DNA of 64,000 nt. Source: Arthrobacter sp. KBS0703. Lineage in GTDB: Bacteria; Actinomycetota; Actinomycetes; Actinomycetales; Micrococcaceae. The translations under genes were made by a program, and so were the position numbers. The DNA lies in the NCBI RefSeq assembly GCF_002008315.2, contig NZ_MVDG02000001.1, forward strand, positions 3,968,001 to 4,032,000, written 5' to 3'. Every line of letters starts with the position of its first letter. The first letter of the stretch is position 1. The notes below the pieces were generated by a model. That model saw only the letters and a list, made by a program, of their open reading frames with translations. It ran no database searches and was not told the origin of the DNA. Positions 51,338 to 59,314 of the stretch are shown in pieces.

Positions 51338-51844
51338 TCACCCGGGCCGGTCCTCGTGGGCGGCCATCCTGAACGGCACCACCAGCACGGGACGGCTCTG
51401 GTGGTGCGTGAGCCAGGCTGCGACCGAGCCGTTGAGGACCTCTGTCAGGCGATGGCCGAAGCCCCGCTCGGGGGTACCAACGATGATCATGGGTGCGTTG
51501 ACCTCGGCCGCGAGCCGTCCGAGGGCGCGGGCCGGATCGCCAGCGAGTGTCCGGAGCATCCATTCGGGGGACGTGTTCCGTACGGCGGAGCCGATCGTGG
51601 ACTTAAGGTCATTCGTCAGGGACCGGATGTCGTCGTCGTCCTTGTCCGGATGGAGCGAGAGGCGGTGGGCGGAACGTGCCGGGTCCCACTCCACGAGGTA
51701 GCTTGCCTCGTCCACGTAGGCGCAAAGCAGCGGGGCGGAGAGCTTCTGGGCCAGGGCGGCGGCTGTCTGGAGGACCTCGGGATGCTGGCCGGGCACTACT
51801 CCGACGAGCAGGGGAGGGGGGCCGCTGAAGCGCTCTGGAGACAT
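51338..51844 (-). CDS. universal stress protein family (UspA-like)
   Basis: A 168-residue single-domain Usp. LLVGVVPGQHPEVLQTAAALAQKLSAPLLCAYVD forms the first strand-helix unit; MIIVGTPERGFGHRLTEVLNGSVAAWLTHHQSRPVLVVP is the C-terminal ATP-binding-like G-x2-G-x9-G-S segment. Usp proteins respond to stress; the precise role is unknown. It is a monocistronic unit ending at the terminator at 51156. Confidence 0.88.
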   Translation of the reverse strand: MSPERFSGPPPLLVGVVPGQHPEVLQTAAALAQKLSAPLLCAYVDEASYLVEWDPARSAHRLSLHPDKDDDDIRSLTNDLKSTIGSAVRNTSPEWMLRTLAGDPARALGRLAAEVNAPMIIVGTPERGFGHRLTEVLNGSVAAWLTHHQSRPVLVVPFRMAAHEDRPG

Positions 51845-52018
51845 ACTTCATTGTGTGCCCGGCGCCTGATGAATAACCAGAGTTCGCCCGGGGCCGGGCA
51901 TTCTGCCGGCGGTTTCGTGCGTGGCCGCCGGCGGCCCAAATGGTGCTGGACAGGTGCCGATTTCCCTTGAATCCGGCGGACGGCGGGCCTAGCGTTGAGA
52001 CGTAGAGAGGCGGCAGGC

Positions 52019-52219
52019 ATGCAGATATACATGTGGTGGCTGGATCTGGACCTGAAAAGCAAGGAGTGGCTGCGGGAAAACCTTCGGACCGCGGAGCTCC
52101 CGCTGTTCGTGATGCAGGGTATCGCCGAAGCAGGCGGGCCGCATCCGGACACCCCCCTGGCTGTTCTGACCGAAGCCGAATGGGATTTCATCGAGACCCA
52201 ATCAGAGTTCGTGGACTGA
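52019..52219 (+). CDS. 66-residue protein of unknown function
   Basis: A small acidic protein starting MQIYMWWLDLDLKSKEWLREN and ending WDFIETQSEFVD. A Gly/Pro-containing middle links two helices by appearance. ATG 52019 is preceded by AGAGAGGCGGCAGGC, a moderate ribosome-binding site. I recognise no family. Confidence 0.55.
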   Translation: MQIYMWWLDLDLKSKEWLRENLRTAELPLFVMQGIAEAGGPHPDTPLAVLTEAEWDFIETQSEFVD

Positions 52220-52581
52220 CGGCGTCTCCCATATCGAATCAGGCACCCTCGGCTCAGGGCGGACGACGGGCAGTTCATCCCAGTGTGGCGTAGCGGGGTG
52301 AGCGCATGCCACGCTTCATACTCCAGTCAACGCCGCTCTTCAGCCCTGCGAAACCGAGCCCCGAAGCGCCCTAAATTCCTGCCCGAGCGGCCATAGCCGC
52401 ACGCTCTGTCGCACGATTTGGGGCGTCGGCCAGTCAGGCTCGCAATCTGGCGGACGCACCCGGACCTAGAGCGAAGCCGACCAAGGGTCACCGGGGCGGT
52501 CCGACGGAGCTTCTTCGGCCACCGTTGGGGACTTCACCTGTCAGTTTCTGAAGTCGTCCGCATCATGGCAGCGTGCCGTCG
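52220..52581. other. non-coding stretch before a decayed regulator
   Basis: No gene recognised. The open frame running through it (to 52702) is antisense-like and shares its end with the out-of-frame part of the GntR/FCD remnant, so I do not accept it as a gene. Confidence 0.5.
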
Positions 52582-52898
52582 TGTGACCGCATGGAGGAAA
52601 TCGCCCGCAACCAACACGACGGATACCGGGCCGAGATCGCCGAACTCAACCACGAACTCCACCTGCTCATCTTCGAATCAGCAGCCTCCCGAGGCTGTTT
52701 AATATCGCCAAGGACCTCGCCCTTGCACCGCTGATGTCCGGATCGTTCCAGTACTACGCCCCCGACGAACTAAACCGGAGCCTCCAGGACCACCGGCTCA
52801 TCGTCGACGCCATCACCCAGCGCGACGACAACCGTGCCCGCGCCTTGATGGAAGGCCACCTCCGCACCTCCTACGCCGCCCTCACCCGCAGACGCTGA
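52582..52898 (+). pseudogene. remnant of a GntR-family regulator (FCD domain only), frameshifted
   Basis: The translation CDRMEEIARNQHDGYRAEI and then AELNHELHLLIFESAAS is typical FCD ligand-binding-domain sequence with the metal-site histidines. After TCC at 52687-52689 the frame shifts by one missing C, and the rest (LFNIAKDLALAPLMSGSF...DHRLIVDAITQRDDNRARALMEGHL) continues in another frame to TGA 52898. The N-terminal winged helix and the first half of the FCD domain are absent. It is a truncated, frameshifted pseudogene. Confidence 0.8.
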
Positions 52899-53020
52899 CA
52901 GCGTCAAAAGCTACTCCGTAAGGTACCGATAGTTCCGTTCTGTTGCGCGTTGTTCGGGAGTGCTTCACTGAAACGTACGACGGCGGCCACGCCGCCTTTC
53001 GCCGCCACCGGAGGTGCTTG

Positions 53021-53587
53021 ATGCGCAAGATCATCCTCATGATGTCGGTTTCCTTGGACGGATTCTTCGAGACGGCCGACCGGGACATCAGCTGGCACCT
53101 GGTGGATGACGAACTCCTCCGCCACTTGAACGAGCGGTTCCGGACGATGGGAGCCTTCATGTTCGGGCGCGTCACCCATGAGCTGATGGCAGATTACTGG
53201 CCCACGGCCGACCAGGTTCCGGGCAGCTCGGCGCCCATGCTCGAGTTCGCCGGGATCTGGCGCGACATGCCCAAGTTCGTTTTTTCGCGGACCCTCACGC
53301 AGGCGGGCTGGAATACCACGGTGATTCACGACGTCGTGCCCGAACAAATTGCGGAACTGAAGGCGCGGCCCGGCGGCGACATCGCCCTTAGCGGCGCCAA
53401 TTTGGCCTCCACTTTCATGCGGCACGGCCTGATCGACGAATTTCGCATTCTCGTCCATCCCGTGGTCCTTGGGCAGGGCCGGCCGCTGTTCGAGGCCCCT
53501 GATGTCCGAATGGACCTCAGGCTCGAGGAGACGCGGACGTTCGGCAACGGCGTGGTTTTGCTCCACTACTCGAACGACGGCGCCTAA
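53021..53587 (+). CDS. dihydrofolate-reductase-like (RibD C-terminal fold) protein
   Basis: A 188-residue protein of the DHFR/RibD-C superfamily: MRKIILMMSVSLDGFFETADRDISWH at the start, FGRVTHELMADYW for cofactor contact, SGANLASTFMRHGLIDEFRILVHPVVLGQGRPLFE near the C-terminus. It probably is an NADPH-dependent reductase of unknown substrate (the YyaP/YwjB type). ATG 53021 has GGAGG about 6 bases upstream; the longer frame to 52943 is not needed. Confidence 0.88.
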   Translation: MRKIILMMSVSLDGFFETADRDISWHLVDDELLRHLNERFRTMGAFMFGRVTHELMADYWPTADQVPGSSAPMLEFAGIWRDMPKFVFSRTLTQAGWNTTVIHDVVPEQIAELKARPGGDIALSGANLASTFMRHGLIDEFRILVHPVVLGQGRPLFEAPDVRMDLRLEETRTFGNGVVLLHYSNDGA

Positions 53588-53675
53588 GGGGCTCACCCGG
53601 GCAGTACCGGCCGTGGCGCCGCCCCGTTACTCGGAGCAGTTGTGGGAGGGCCGTGATAGGGCTTAACTTTTGGGC

Positions 53676-54425
53676 ATGCCCAACTCGCCGGAACACGAAC
53701 TCATGATTGAGCTTCAGGACCTGATTATCGGTACGGAAACGGTCGCCGATTTCCTCAGCGGCCTCTCGATCGTGGCCGCGGCCACCATCGGCCGCAGTCT
53801 GGGGACGCCGGTGGAGTGCGGCGTCACGCTCAAGCGTCAAAGAGGGACGACGACGGTAGGAGGAAGCAGCGCCCGGGCAATCCTTCTGGACAAGATCGAG
53901 CAGCGCATAGGCCAAGGCCCCTGCATCGAGGCACTTCGGATCAAGGCCCCTGTCCTCCTGAACGATGTCCGCACAGATCCGCGGTGGCCCGCCTATCAGG
54001 AACAGTTGATCGCGGAAGACTGCTTGGGCGTCCTTGGTGTGCCGCTGGAACTGAATGAGGACTCGGCCGCGGCGCTGAACTTCTTTGCGAAGTCACCCGG
54101 TGTCTTCACCGAAGCGATCGTCCGGGAAGCCGCAGGGTTCGCCGACATCGCCGGCGGCGCCGTACGGCTAGCCGTGAAAGTCGGAACGGCGCAAGACGCA
54201 GCCCAGGACCTGCAGGCTGCGATGCGCAGCCGCACCGCGATAGACCTCGCCTGCGGCATCATCATGGCGCAAAACGGCTGCACGCAGGCCGAAGCCATGG
54301 AGATTTTGGTCAAAGTCTCAAGCCACCGGAACCAGAAGCTCCGTGACATCACGGAAGAGATGATCGTCAAGATCTCCGGCGTCAAGCCCACTACCCACTT
54401 CGACGGGCACCAAGCACGGCCGTAG
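53676..54425 (+). CDS. GAF and ANTAR domain transcription antiterminator
   Basis: A 249-residue protein: a GAF sensor domain (residues about 20-165, IEQRIGQGPCIEALRIKAPVLLNDVRTDPRWPAY) and a C-terminal ANTAR RNA-binding domain (about 175-235, LQAAMRSRTAIDLACGIIMAQNGCTQAEAMEILVKVSSHRNQKLRDIT). ANTAR proteins bind dual hairpins in mRNAs to prevent termination. ATG 53676 lies 6 bases after TAACTT and lacks a Shine-Dalgarno (leaderless pattern). Its RNA targets are not evident nearby. Confidence 0.9.
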   Translation: MPNSPEHELMIELQDLIIGTETVADFLSGLSIVAAATIGRSLGTPVECGVTLKRQRGTTTVGGSSARAILLDKIEQRIGQGPCIEALRIKAPVLLNDVRTDPRWPAYQEQLIAEDCLGVLGVPLELNEDSAAALNFFAKSPGVFTEAIVREAAGFADIAGGAVRLAVKVGTAQDAAQDLQAAMRSRTAIDLACGIIMAQNGCTQAEAMEILVKVSSHRNQKLRDITEEMIVKISGVKPTTHFDGHQARP

Positions 54426-54565
54426 GGCACCGCGGACGCCAACTGGCGCAGCCCGGAGAGCCCGCTCGTAGGCGCGTCATCGGGCAGAAGAGTGCGCGCA
54501 TCTGCAGACCTCGCATACTCTGTGTATACATTGCCGGCCCGGCGGTGGAGGCTGAAGGAGATGCA

Positions 54566-54925
54566 ATGCGCAAACCAGAGCTGGAGTTCCACGAACCCCC
54601 CGCTGACTGGCAGAAGACGAACGGCGATGCTGAACGCGGAATTTGGGAGCAGATCCTCGCCGCGGACCCTCTTAGCGGAGATTCGACCTTACTCCAACGC
54701 TATGAGCCCGGTGCTGACACCATAGCCAGCGGAGTGATCGTCCACGACTACTGGGAGGAGGTCATCATCCTCTCGGGGGAACTCACCGATGTGACCCTCG
54801 GGAAGACTTTTACGCCCGGTATGTACGCATGCCGTCCACCTGGCATGCCCCACGGACCCTACCGAAGCGGCGGGGGCTGCAGCATGCTCGTCATTGTCCG
54901 GCCGGAGTCAGAGCCAAGCATGTGA
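54566..54925 (+). CDS. cupin domain protein
   Basis: A 119-residue single-domain cupin. The part HDYWEEVIILSGELTDVTLGKTFTPGMYACRPPGMPHGPYRS holds the two conserved cupin motifs, with a His/Glu/Tyr-type metal site. Related proteins include ChrR-like anti-sigma cupins and small-molecule dioxygenases; here the role is unknown. ATG 54566 follows AAGGAG at about 5 bases. Confidence 0.82.
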   Translation: MRKPELEFHEPPADWQKTNGDAERGIWEQILAADPLSGDSTLLQRYEPGADTIASGVIVHDYWEEVIILSGELTDVTLGKTFTPGMYACRPPGMPHGPYRSGGGCSMLVIVRPESEPSM

Positions 54926-54980
54926 GATCTGGCAAATGCCTGGCCGGCGCGTCAGTTGTCCTACTCTTCCGCTCTTGACC

Positions 54981-55014
54981 GGCGATACTCAGCGATATAT
55001 CGTTAACTATCGCC
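54981..55014. promoter_or_regulatory. concentric palindromic operator upstream of the PadR gene
   Basis: CGATATATCG (54993-55002) is a perfect palindrome at the centre of a second dyad, GGCGATA (54981-54987) with TATCGCC (55008-55014). It lies about 50 bases before the padR start. PadR-family repressors bind ATATC/GATAT-type dyads, so autoregulation is likely. Confidence 0.65.
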
Positions 55015-55066
55015 GAACGATCGGCGATCACGAGGCGACTCACTGAGAGTGAAGGACGATGCCGCT

Positions 55067-55672
55067 ATGAAAGGCATTCACGACAACAAATTGACAGATG
55101 GCGGACCGCTGTTCGGACGCTTCGGGCGGAGTCGGAGCCATCGTGGGCCGCACGGCCACGGCGGCTTCGGGCCAGGCCGCGGATTCGGGCCCGGTTTTGG
55201 GCCTGGGTTTGGACCGGGCTTTGGTCCTGGTGGCTCGCGGCGGGCCAGCAGGGGCGATGTCCGTGCGGCAATTCTGTCCCTTCTGGCCGAATCACCCTCC
55301 AACGGGTACGGACTGATCAAAACCATTGCGGAGAAAACCTCCGGAGCGTGGCGCCCCAGCCCGGGCTCGGTTTACCCGACACTCCAGCAACTCATCGATG
55401 AAGATCTCATCGCACCCGTAGGAGAAGGCCGGCGCACGGAGTTCACGCTCACGGATGCGGGGAGGGCGTATGTGGCTGACCACGCCGAAGAACTGGACAA
55501 CGCGTGGAACACCGATCCGCAGGGAACCGGTCCCGCGTTTCACCAGAGCGTGGCAAAGCTCATGGGAGTTATCCACCAATTCCGCTTCGCGGCAACCGAG
55601 GAACAACGCAATGCCGCGATGGAAAAGATCGATGAGACCCGACGCGCGCTTTATCACATCCTCGCCGACTAA
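55067..55672 (+). CDS. PadR family transcriptional regulator with FGPG repeats
   Basis: A 201-residue repressor. The N-terminal 60 residues are His/Arg/Gly-rich and contain a run of FGPG units (GPGFGPGFGPGFGPG). The PadR winged helix follows (DVRAAILSLLAESPSNGYGLIKTIAEKTSGAWRPSPGSVYPTLQQLIDEDLI). A C-terminal helical dimerisation segment closes the protein. ATG 55067 has GAAGGA 10 bases upstream. No transporter gene is adjacent, so its target beyond its own promoter is unknown. Confidence 0.88.
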   Translation: MKGIHDNKLTDGGPLFGRFGRSRSHRGPHGHGGFGPGRGFGPGFGPGFGPGFGPGGSRRASRGDVRAAILSLLAESPSNGYGLIKTIAEKTSGAWRPSPGSVYPTLQQLIDEDLIAPVGEGRRTEFTLTDAGRAYVADHAEELDNAWNTDPQGTGPAFHQSVAKLMGVIHQFRFAATEEQRNAAMEKIDETRRALYHILAD

Positions 55673-55770
55673 ACCCCCGTCATTCCGGCTTCAATCCGGC
55701 GGGACTTCATAGTTCCCAGAATCTGTATCGGCCAGGAGCTCATCTGCCGCCGGCCATCGGGCGTCAGATT

Positions 55771-56361
55771 TCAGCGGATTACCCGATAGCGCACGTGGGT
55801 GACTAGGCCGGTGCCGCTCACTTCCGTGGGCTCAAGCTTGAGGTCCGCGACGCCGTCCAACAGCCGCTCGCCGGCTCCCAGGACGATGGGCGCGATGTGG
55901 AGCCGCAGCTCGTCAATCAGCCCCGCCGAAAGGTATTGCCGGACAGTCTGTGCTCCGCCGGCAATGGCCACGTCCTTGCTGCCGGCGGCCCCACGCGCCT
56001 GGGCCAGCGCTGATTCGATCCCGTCAGTCACGAAGTTGAAGGTGGTGCCGCCCTGCATCTCCAAGGGCCCGCGTGGATGGTGGGTGAGAACGAACACGGG
56101 TGCGTGATAGGGCGGTTCCTCACCCCACCATCCCCGCCAGTCCTCATCCCACGTCCCGGGCCCCGCGAACATGTTCCGTCCCATGATGTAGGCGCCGGCC
56201 GCGAGGATGCCTTCGAGCTCGGCGGCGTTGGCTTCGGGTTCTTCGAACTGCCACCTGTGCAGGAGCTCCCCGCCCTCGCCCAGGGGTTCCGTCAGGCTTT
56301 GGTTCGGACCGGCGGCGAATCCGTCTAGGGAGATAGTCAGATCGCACCTGACGCGGCTCAT
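55771..56361 (-). CDS. dihydrofolate-reductase-like (RibD C-terminal fold) protein
   Basis: A 196-residue DHFR-family protein: RVRCDLTISLDGFAAGPNQS at the N-terminus, MGRNMFAGPG, FVLTHHPRGPLEMQGGTTFNFV and VAIAGGAQTVRQYLSAGLIDELRLHIAPIVLGAGERLL. It is of the same superfamily as the gene at 53021 but from another branch. Probably an NADPH-dependent reductase of unknown substrate; such genes are common in actinobacterial accessory regions. Confidence 0.9.
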   Translation of the reverse strand: MSRVRCDLTISLDGFAAGPNQSLTEPLGEGGELLHRWQFEEPEANAAELEGILAAGAYIMGRNMFAGPGTWDEDWRGWWGEEPPYHAPVFVLTHHPRGPLEMQGGTTFNFVTDGIESALAQARGAAGSKDVAIAGGAQTVRQYLSAGLIDELRLHIAPIVLGAGERLLDGVADLKLEPTEVSGTGLVTHVRYRVIR

Positions 56362-56511
56362 GCGCCCATCATGCCACCACTCGGCGGTTCGGGTCCGGTT
56401 GAGCGTTCAGTAGTTGTCGCCGTCGATTTCCGGGAGCTATTCGCTCACAGTGATCTCCCGGCCCGTCGGTTTCCCCGAGCCTCGTTCGAGAGCTAAACCG
56501 CAAACGGCCGT

Positions 56512-56895
56512 TCAATCCTGCGCCAGGTTGCCCGTGTCGGCCGCAGGAACGCGGGAGTACACATACATGTCCTTTCGCCGTCCGTCGACTTCTAGCCAAC
56601 GTCGCAGCAGCCCTTCGCGCATGAAACCACTTCGCTGTGCCGTTCGCCATGAGCCTTCGTTCAACTGCTCGACATAAAGCTCCAGCCGGTGAATGCCGGG
56701 CTGGGTAAAAGCCCATAATGACAGTGCGCTCAGCGCGCTGCGAGCGGCGCCTTTTTGCCTGTGGCTTGAAGCGATCCAGTAGCCGATACTCACCCGCCCG
56801 TGGCTCATGTTTTTCAATCAGAGACCGATCTGACCGACTGCCTGGTCAGTTGCTGCATCAGCAATGGCGAATGAGTATCCGGACCTATCTGCAAG
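56512..56895 (-). pseudogene. remnant of a GNAT N-acetyltransferase with an internal stop
   Basis: The reading frame from 56895 down gives SGYSFAIADAATDQAVGQIGL, then TGA at 56820-56818, then LKNMSHGRVSIGYWIASSHRQKGAARSAL and the normal acetyl-CoA-binding half and C-terminus (ELYVEQLNEGSWRTAQRSGFMREG) to 56512. TGA for TGG (Trp) would explain the stop. A further in-frame stop lies at 56898-56896, and the N-terminal third of the RimJ/RimL-like domain is missing. It is a decayed gene. Confidence 0.8.
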
Positions 56896-56912
56896 CTACC
56901 AATGGCCCCGGT

Positions 56913-57812
56913 TCAGGGGCGATGGACCCTTTGTGGCTGGGGTGCGTCCGCGAGGTCTTGGATTCGTTCAGTGGCGGCCCAGCTGGCGAGCATGCGGAGG
57001 CGTTCATCGGATGGGGATCCGGGCACGGCCGGGTAGACGGTGAGGGTGAAGCCGGGGTCCTCGGCGAGCTCCATGGCTTCGTAGGCGAGTTCGAGCTCGC
57101 CTACGACGGGGTGCCGGAAAATCTTGGTCCCGGCGTAGTGGCGCCGGACATTGTGGGCGGCCCAACGCGTCCGGAATTCTTCGCTGCGCATGGACAGCTC
57201 TCCGACGAGATCGGCCAGGCGCTTGTCAAAGGGGTTGCGCCCGCTCTGCGTCCGGAGGATGGCGACGTTGGTATTGGCCGCCAGGTCCCAGTTGGGGTAG
57301 AAGTCCCGGGCTTTGGGATCCAGGAAAATGAACCGGGAGTGGTTGGCGGGCCGTGCCGCGCCGCGGTACATCTCCGAGTACAGGGCAAAACCAAGCTGGT
57401 TGGCGGCCACGATGTCCATGTGGTGGTTGCCGATGAAGGCCGGCGAACCCGTGATGGAGTCGAGCATGAACTGGAGCGTCGGGCGGACTGCCCCGCTTTG
57501 GAGGGGGCGCCGCTGGGCTTTGCCGGACGGGCCGGATGCGCGGGCAAGGTTGTAGAGGTGGTCCCGTTCGGCCTCGTCGAGGCTCAGCGCCCGCGCGATG
57601 GCATCGAGGACACTTTCGGAGGTCCCGGCCAGGTTCCCGCGCTCAAGCTTGGTGTAGTAGTCCACGCTGACGCCGGCGAGCATCGCAACCTCTTCACGGC
57701 GCAGGCCGGGGACCCGGCGGCGTCCGCCAAAGAGCGTCAGCCCGGCCATTTCGGGGGTGATTTTGGCGCGTCTTGAGGCGAGAAATTCGCGCACTGCCAA
57801 CCTGTTGTCCAC
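56913..57812 (-). CDS. XRE-type regulator with MmyB-like ligand-binding domain
   Basis: A 299-residue regulator. A helix-turn-helix occupies residues about 10-85 (RRRVPGLRREEVAMLAGVSVDYYTKLERG); the C-terminal MmyB-like PAS-type domain has DIVAANQLGFALYSEMY and FLDPKARDFYPNWD. Members regulate antibiotic production or detoxification, with neighbours often being short-chain dehydrogenases or transporters. GTG 57812 lies 6 bases after TAGCGT on the minus strand (leaderless). It is divergent from the Bcr/CflA transporter, which it may control (inference). Confidence 0.9.
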   Translation of the reverse strand: MDNRLAVREFLASRRAKITPEMAGLTLFGGRRRVPGLRREEVAMLAGVSVDYYTKLERGNLAGTSESVLDAIARALSLDEAERDHLYNLARASGPSGKAQRRPLQSGAVRPTLQFMLDSITGSPAFIGNHHMDIVAANQLGFALYSEMYRGAARPANHSRFIFLDPKARDFYPNWDLAANTNVAILRTQSGRNPFDKRLADLVGELSMRSEEFRTRWAAHNVRRHYAGTKIFRHPVVGELELAYEAMELAEDPGFTLTVYPAVPGSPSDERLRMLASWAATERIQDLADAPQPQRVHRP

Positions 57813-58021
57813 TCATCCACGCTACCCCGGAGCACCGCACCCTAGGGAGGTACTGCCAGAACCCGGATACGCAGAGCCCTCGCTAGGACCGGCGCGCCCC
57901 TGTTGCATTGAACATGAACCCCCCACATCCTCCGCCGCACCCGCCCCGGCCGTCCCAACCCGGCCGCCGCATGACCCCCAAAATATGACGCCCAGAAACA
58001 TGACCCGAGAAGGGAGCCAGC

Positions 58022-59254
58022 GTGACAGTCATCAAGACCCCGGTGCCCGCACGTGAGCAGACCGTCGGCCGCCCGCTGGCGGTTGTGCTTGGCCTGCTGA
58101 CAATCTTCGGCCCGATTTCCATGGACCTCTACCTGCCTGTTCTTCCGGCCCTTACCGTTGAGCTTCAAAGCACGACGTCGGTTGCCCAGCTGACGATTAC
58201 TGCCTGCCTGCTGGGCCTGGCCATAGGCCAGGTCATCGCAGGGCCGCTTTCGGACCGCTTCGGCCGCCGAACGCCGCTGCTGATCGGGGTCAGCGCATAC
58301 GCCCTGACATCGGCCTTGTGTGCACTCAGTCCGACCGTGGAAACACTCGTCATCGCGAGGTTCGTCCAGGGCCTGGCCGGTGCCGTAGGCATAGTGATCG
58401 CCCAGGCTGCCGGCCGCGACGTCTACTCGGGCGGCACGCTGCTTCGTTACTACGGCCGGCTCACTGTGCTCGGAGGACTGGCGGCGATCATCGGCCCGGT
58501 CATCGGCGGGCAGCTCGCAACGGTCACGGACTGGCGCGGAGTCTTCGTTTTCCTTGCGGCCGTTGGCATCGCCATCCTGGCGGCATCGTTGGTGATCTTC
58601 CACGAAACCCTGCCGGCCAACAGGCGCGTTGCCGGCGGGTTCTCCCATGCCCTCAACGGCTTCCGCCGACTCCTCGCCGACCGGGTGTTCGCCGGAGCGG
58701 TCCTCATCACCGGCTTCACCTACTCCGCGATATTCTCCTACCTGAGCGGGGCAACTTACATTCTCCAAGGCATGTATCGACTCTCCCCGCAGGGCTACTC
58801 GTTAGCTTTCGGCCTGAATTCCCTAGGCTTCATGGTCTTCGGGTTCATCGCCGGCCGCCTGGCTGAACGGTGGTCCGAACGTGGCACGCTCACCGTCGGC
58901 CTGATGATGACATCCGCCGGCGCCCTGGGGCTGCTTGCGACGGCACTCCTGCACCTGCCTCTGGCCGCCATCGTCCTGTCCCTGTTCACGATGGTCAGCG
59001 GCGTGGCCGTTACCAGCCCGCCGGCCACGTCACTCGCACTCAAGGACTACCCGGACATCGCCGGGACAGCCTCCTCACTCCTGGGACTGGCCCGTTTTGC
59101 TTTCGGCGGCATCGCCGCACCCCTCGTGGGCATCGGCGGCGCCAACGATGCTGTTCCCTTCGGCATCGTCGCAACTGTTTCCGCAGCAGCGGCAGCCCTG
59201 TGCCTTGGACTGGTCAGCGGGCGGCGCCAAGACCGTGGCGGCACGCCAGTGTGA
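58022..59254 (+). CDS. multidrug efflux MFS transporter (Bcr/CflA type)
   Basis: A 410-residue proton-driven exporter with 12 helices. GPISMDLYLPVLPALTVEL in helix 1, SDRFGRRTPLLIG as motif A and ARFVQGLAGAVGIVIAQAAGRDVY are the Bcr/CflA marks. GTG 58022 has AAGGGAG 6 bases upstream. It is 209 bases from the divergent MmyB-like regulator. Substrates could include bicyclomycin, florfenicol or other small drugs. Confidence 0.9.
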   Translation: MTVIKTPVPAREQTVGRPLAVVLGLLTIFGPISMDLYLPVLPALTVELQSTTSVAQLTITACLLGLAIGQVIAGPLSDRFGRRTPLLIGVSAYALTSALCALSPTVETLVIARFVQGLAGAVGIVIAQAAGRDVYSGGTLLRYYGRLTVLGGLAAIIGPVIGGQLATVTDWRGVFVFLAAVGIAILAASLVIFHETLPANRRVAGGFSHALNGFRRLLADRVFAGAVLITGFTYSAIFSYLSGATYILQGMYRLSPQGYSLAFGLNSLGFMVFGFIAGRLAERWSERGTLTVGLMMTSAGALGLLATALLHLPLAAIVLSLFTMVSGVAVTSPPATSLALKDYPDIAGTASSLLGLARFAFGGIAAPLVGIGGANDAVPFGIVATVSAAAAALCLGLVSGRRQDRGGTPV

Positions 59255-59314
59255 AACCCCGACGCCGGTCCGGCCACCCAGTCGGCGGACCCACCCAAGC
59301 AAGGCTCGGATGGG

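Noticed and set aside
52418..52702. 94-residue ORF with a regular start
   Set aside because: It overlaps the FCD remnant in another frame, has an Arg/Ser/Thr-rich composition typical of out-of-frame high-GC DNA, and has no ribosome-binding site.
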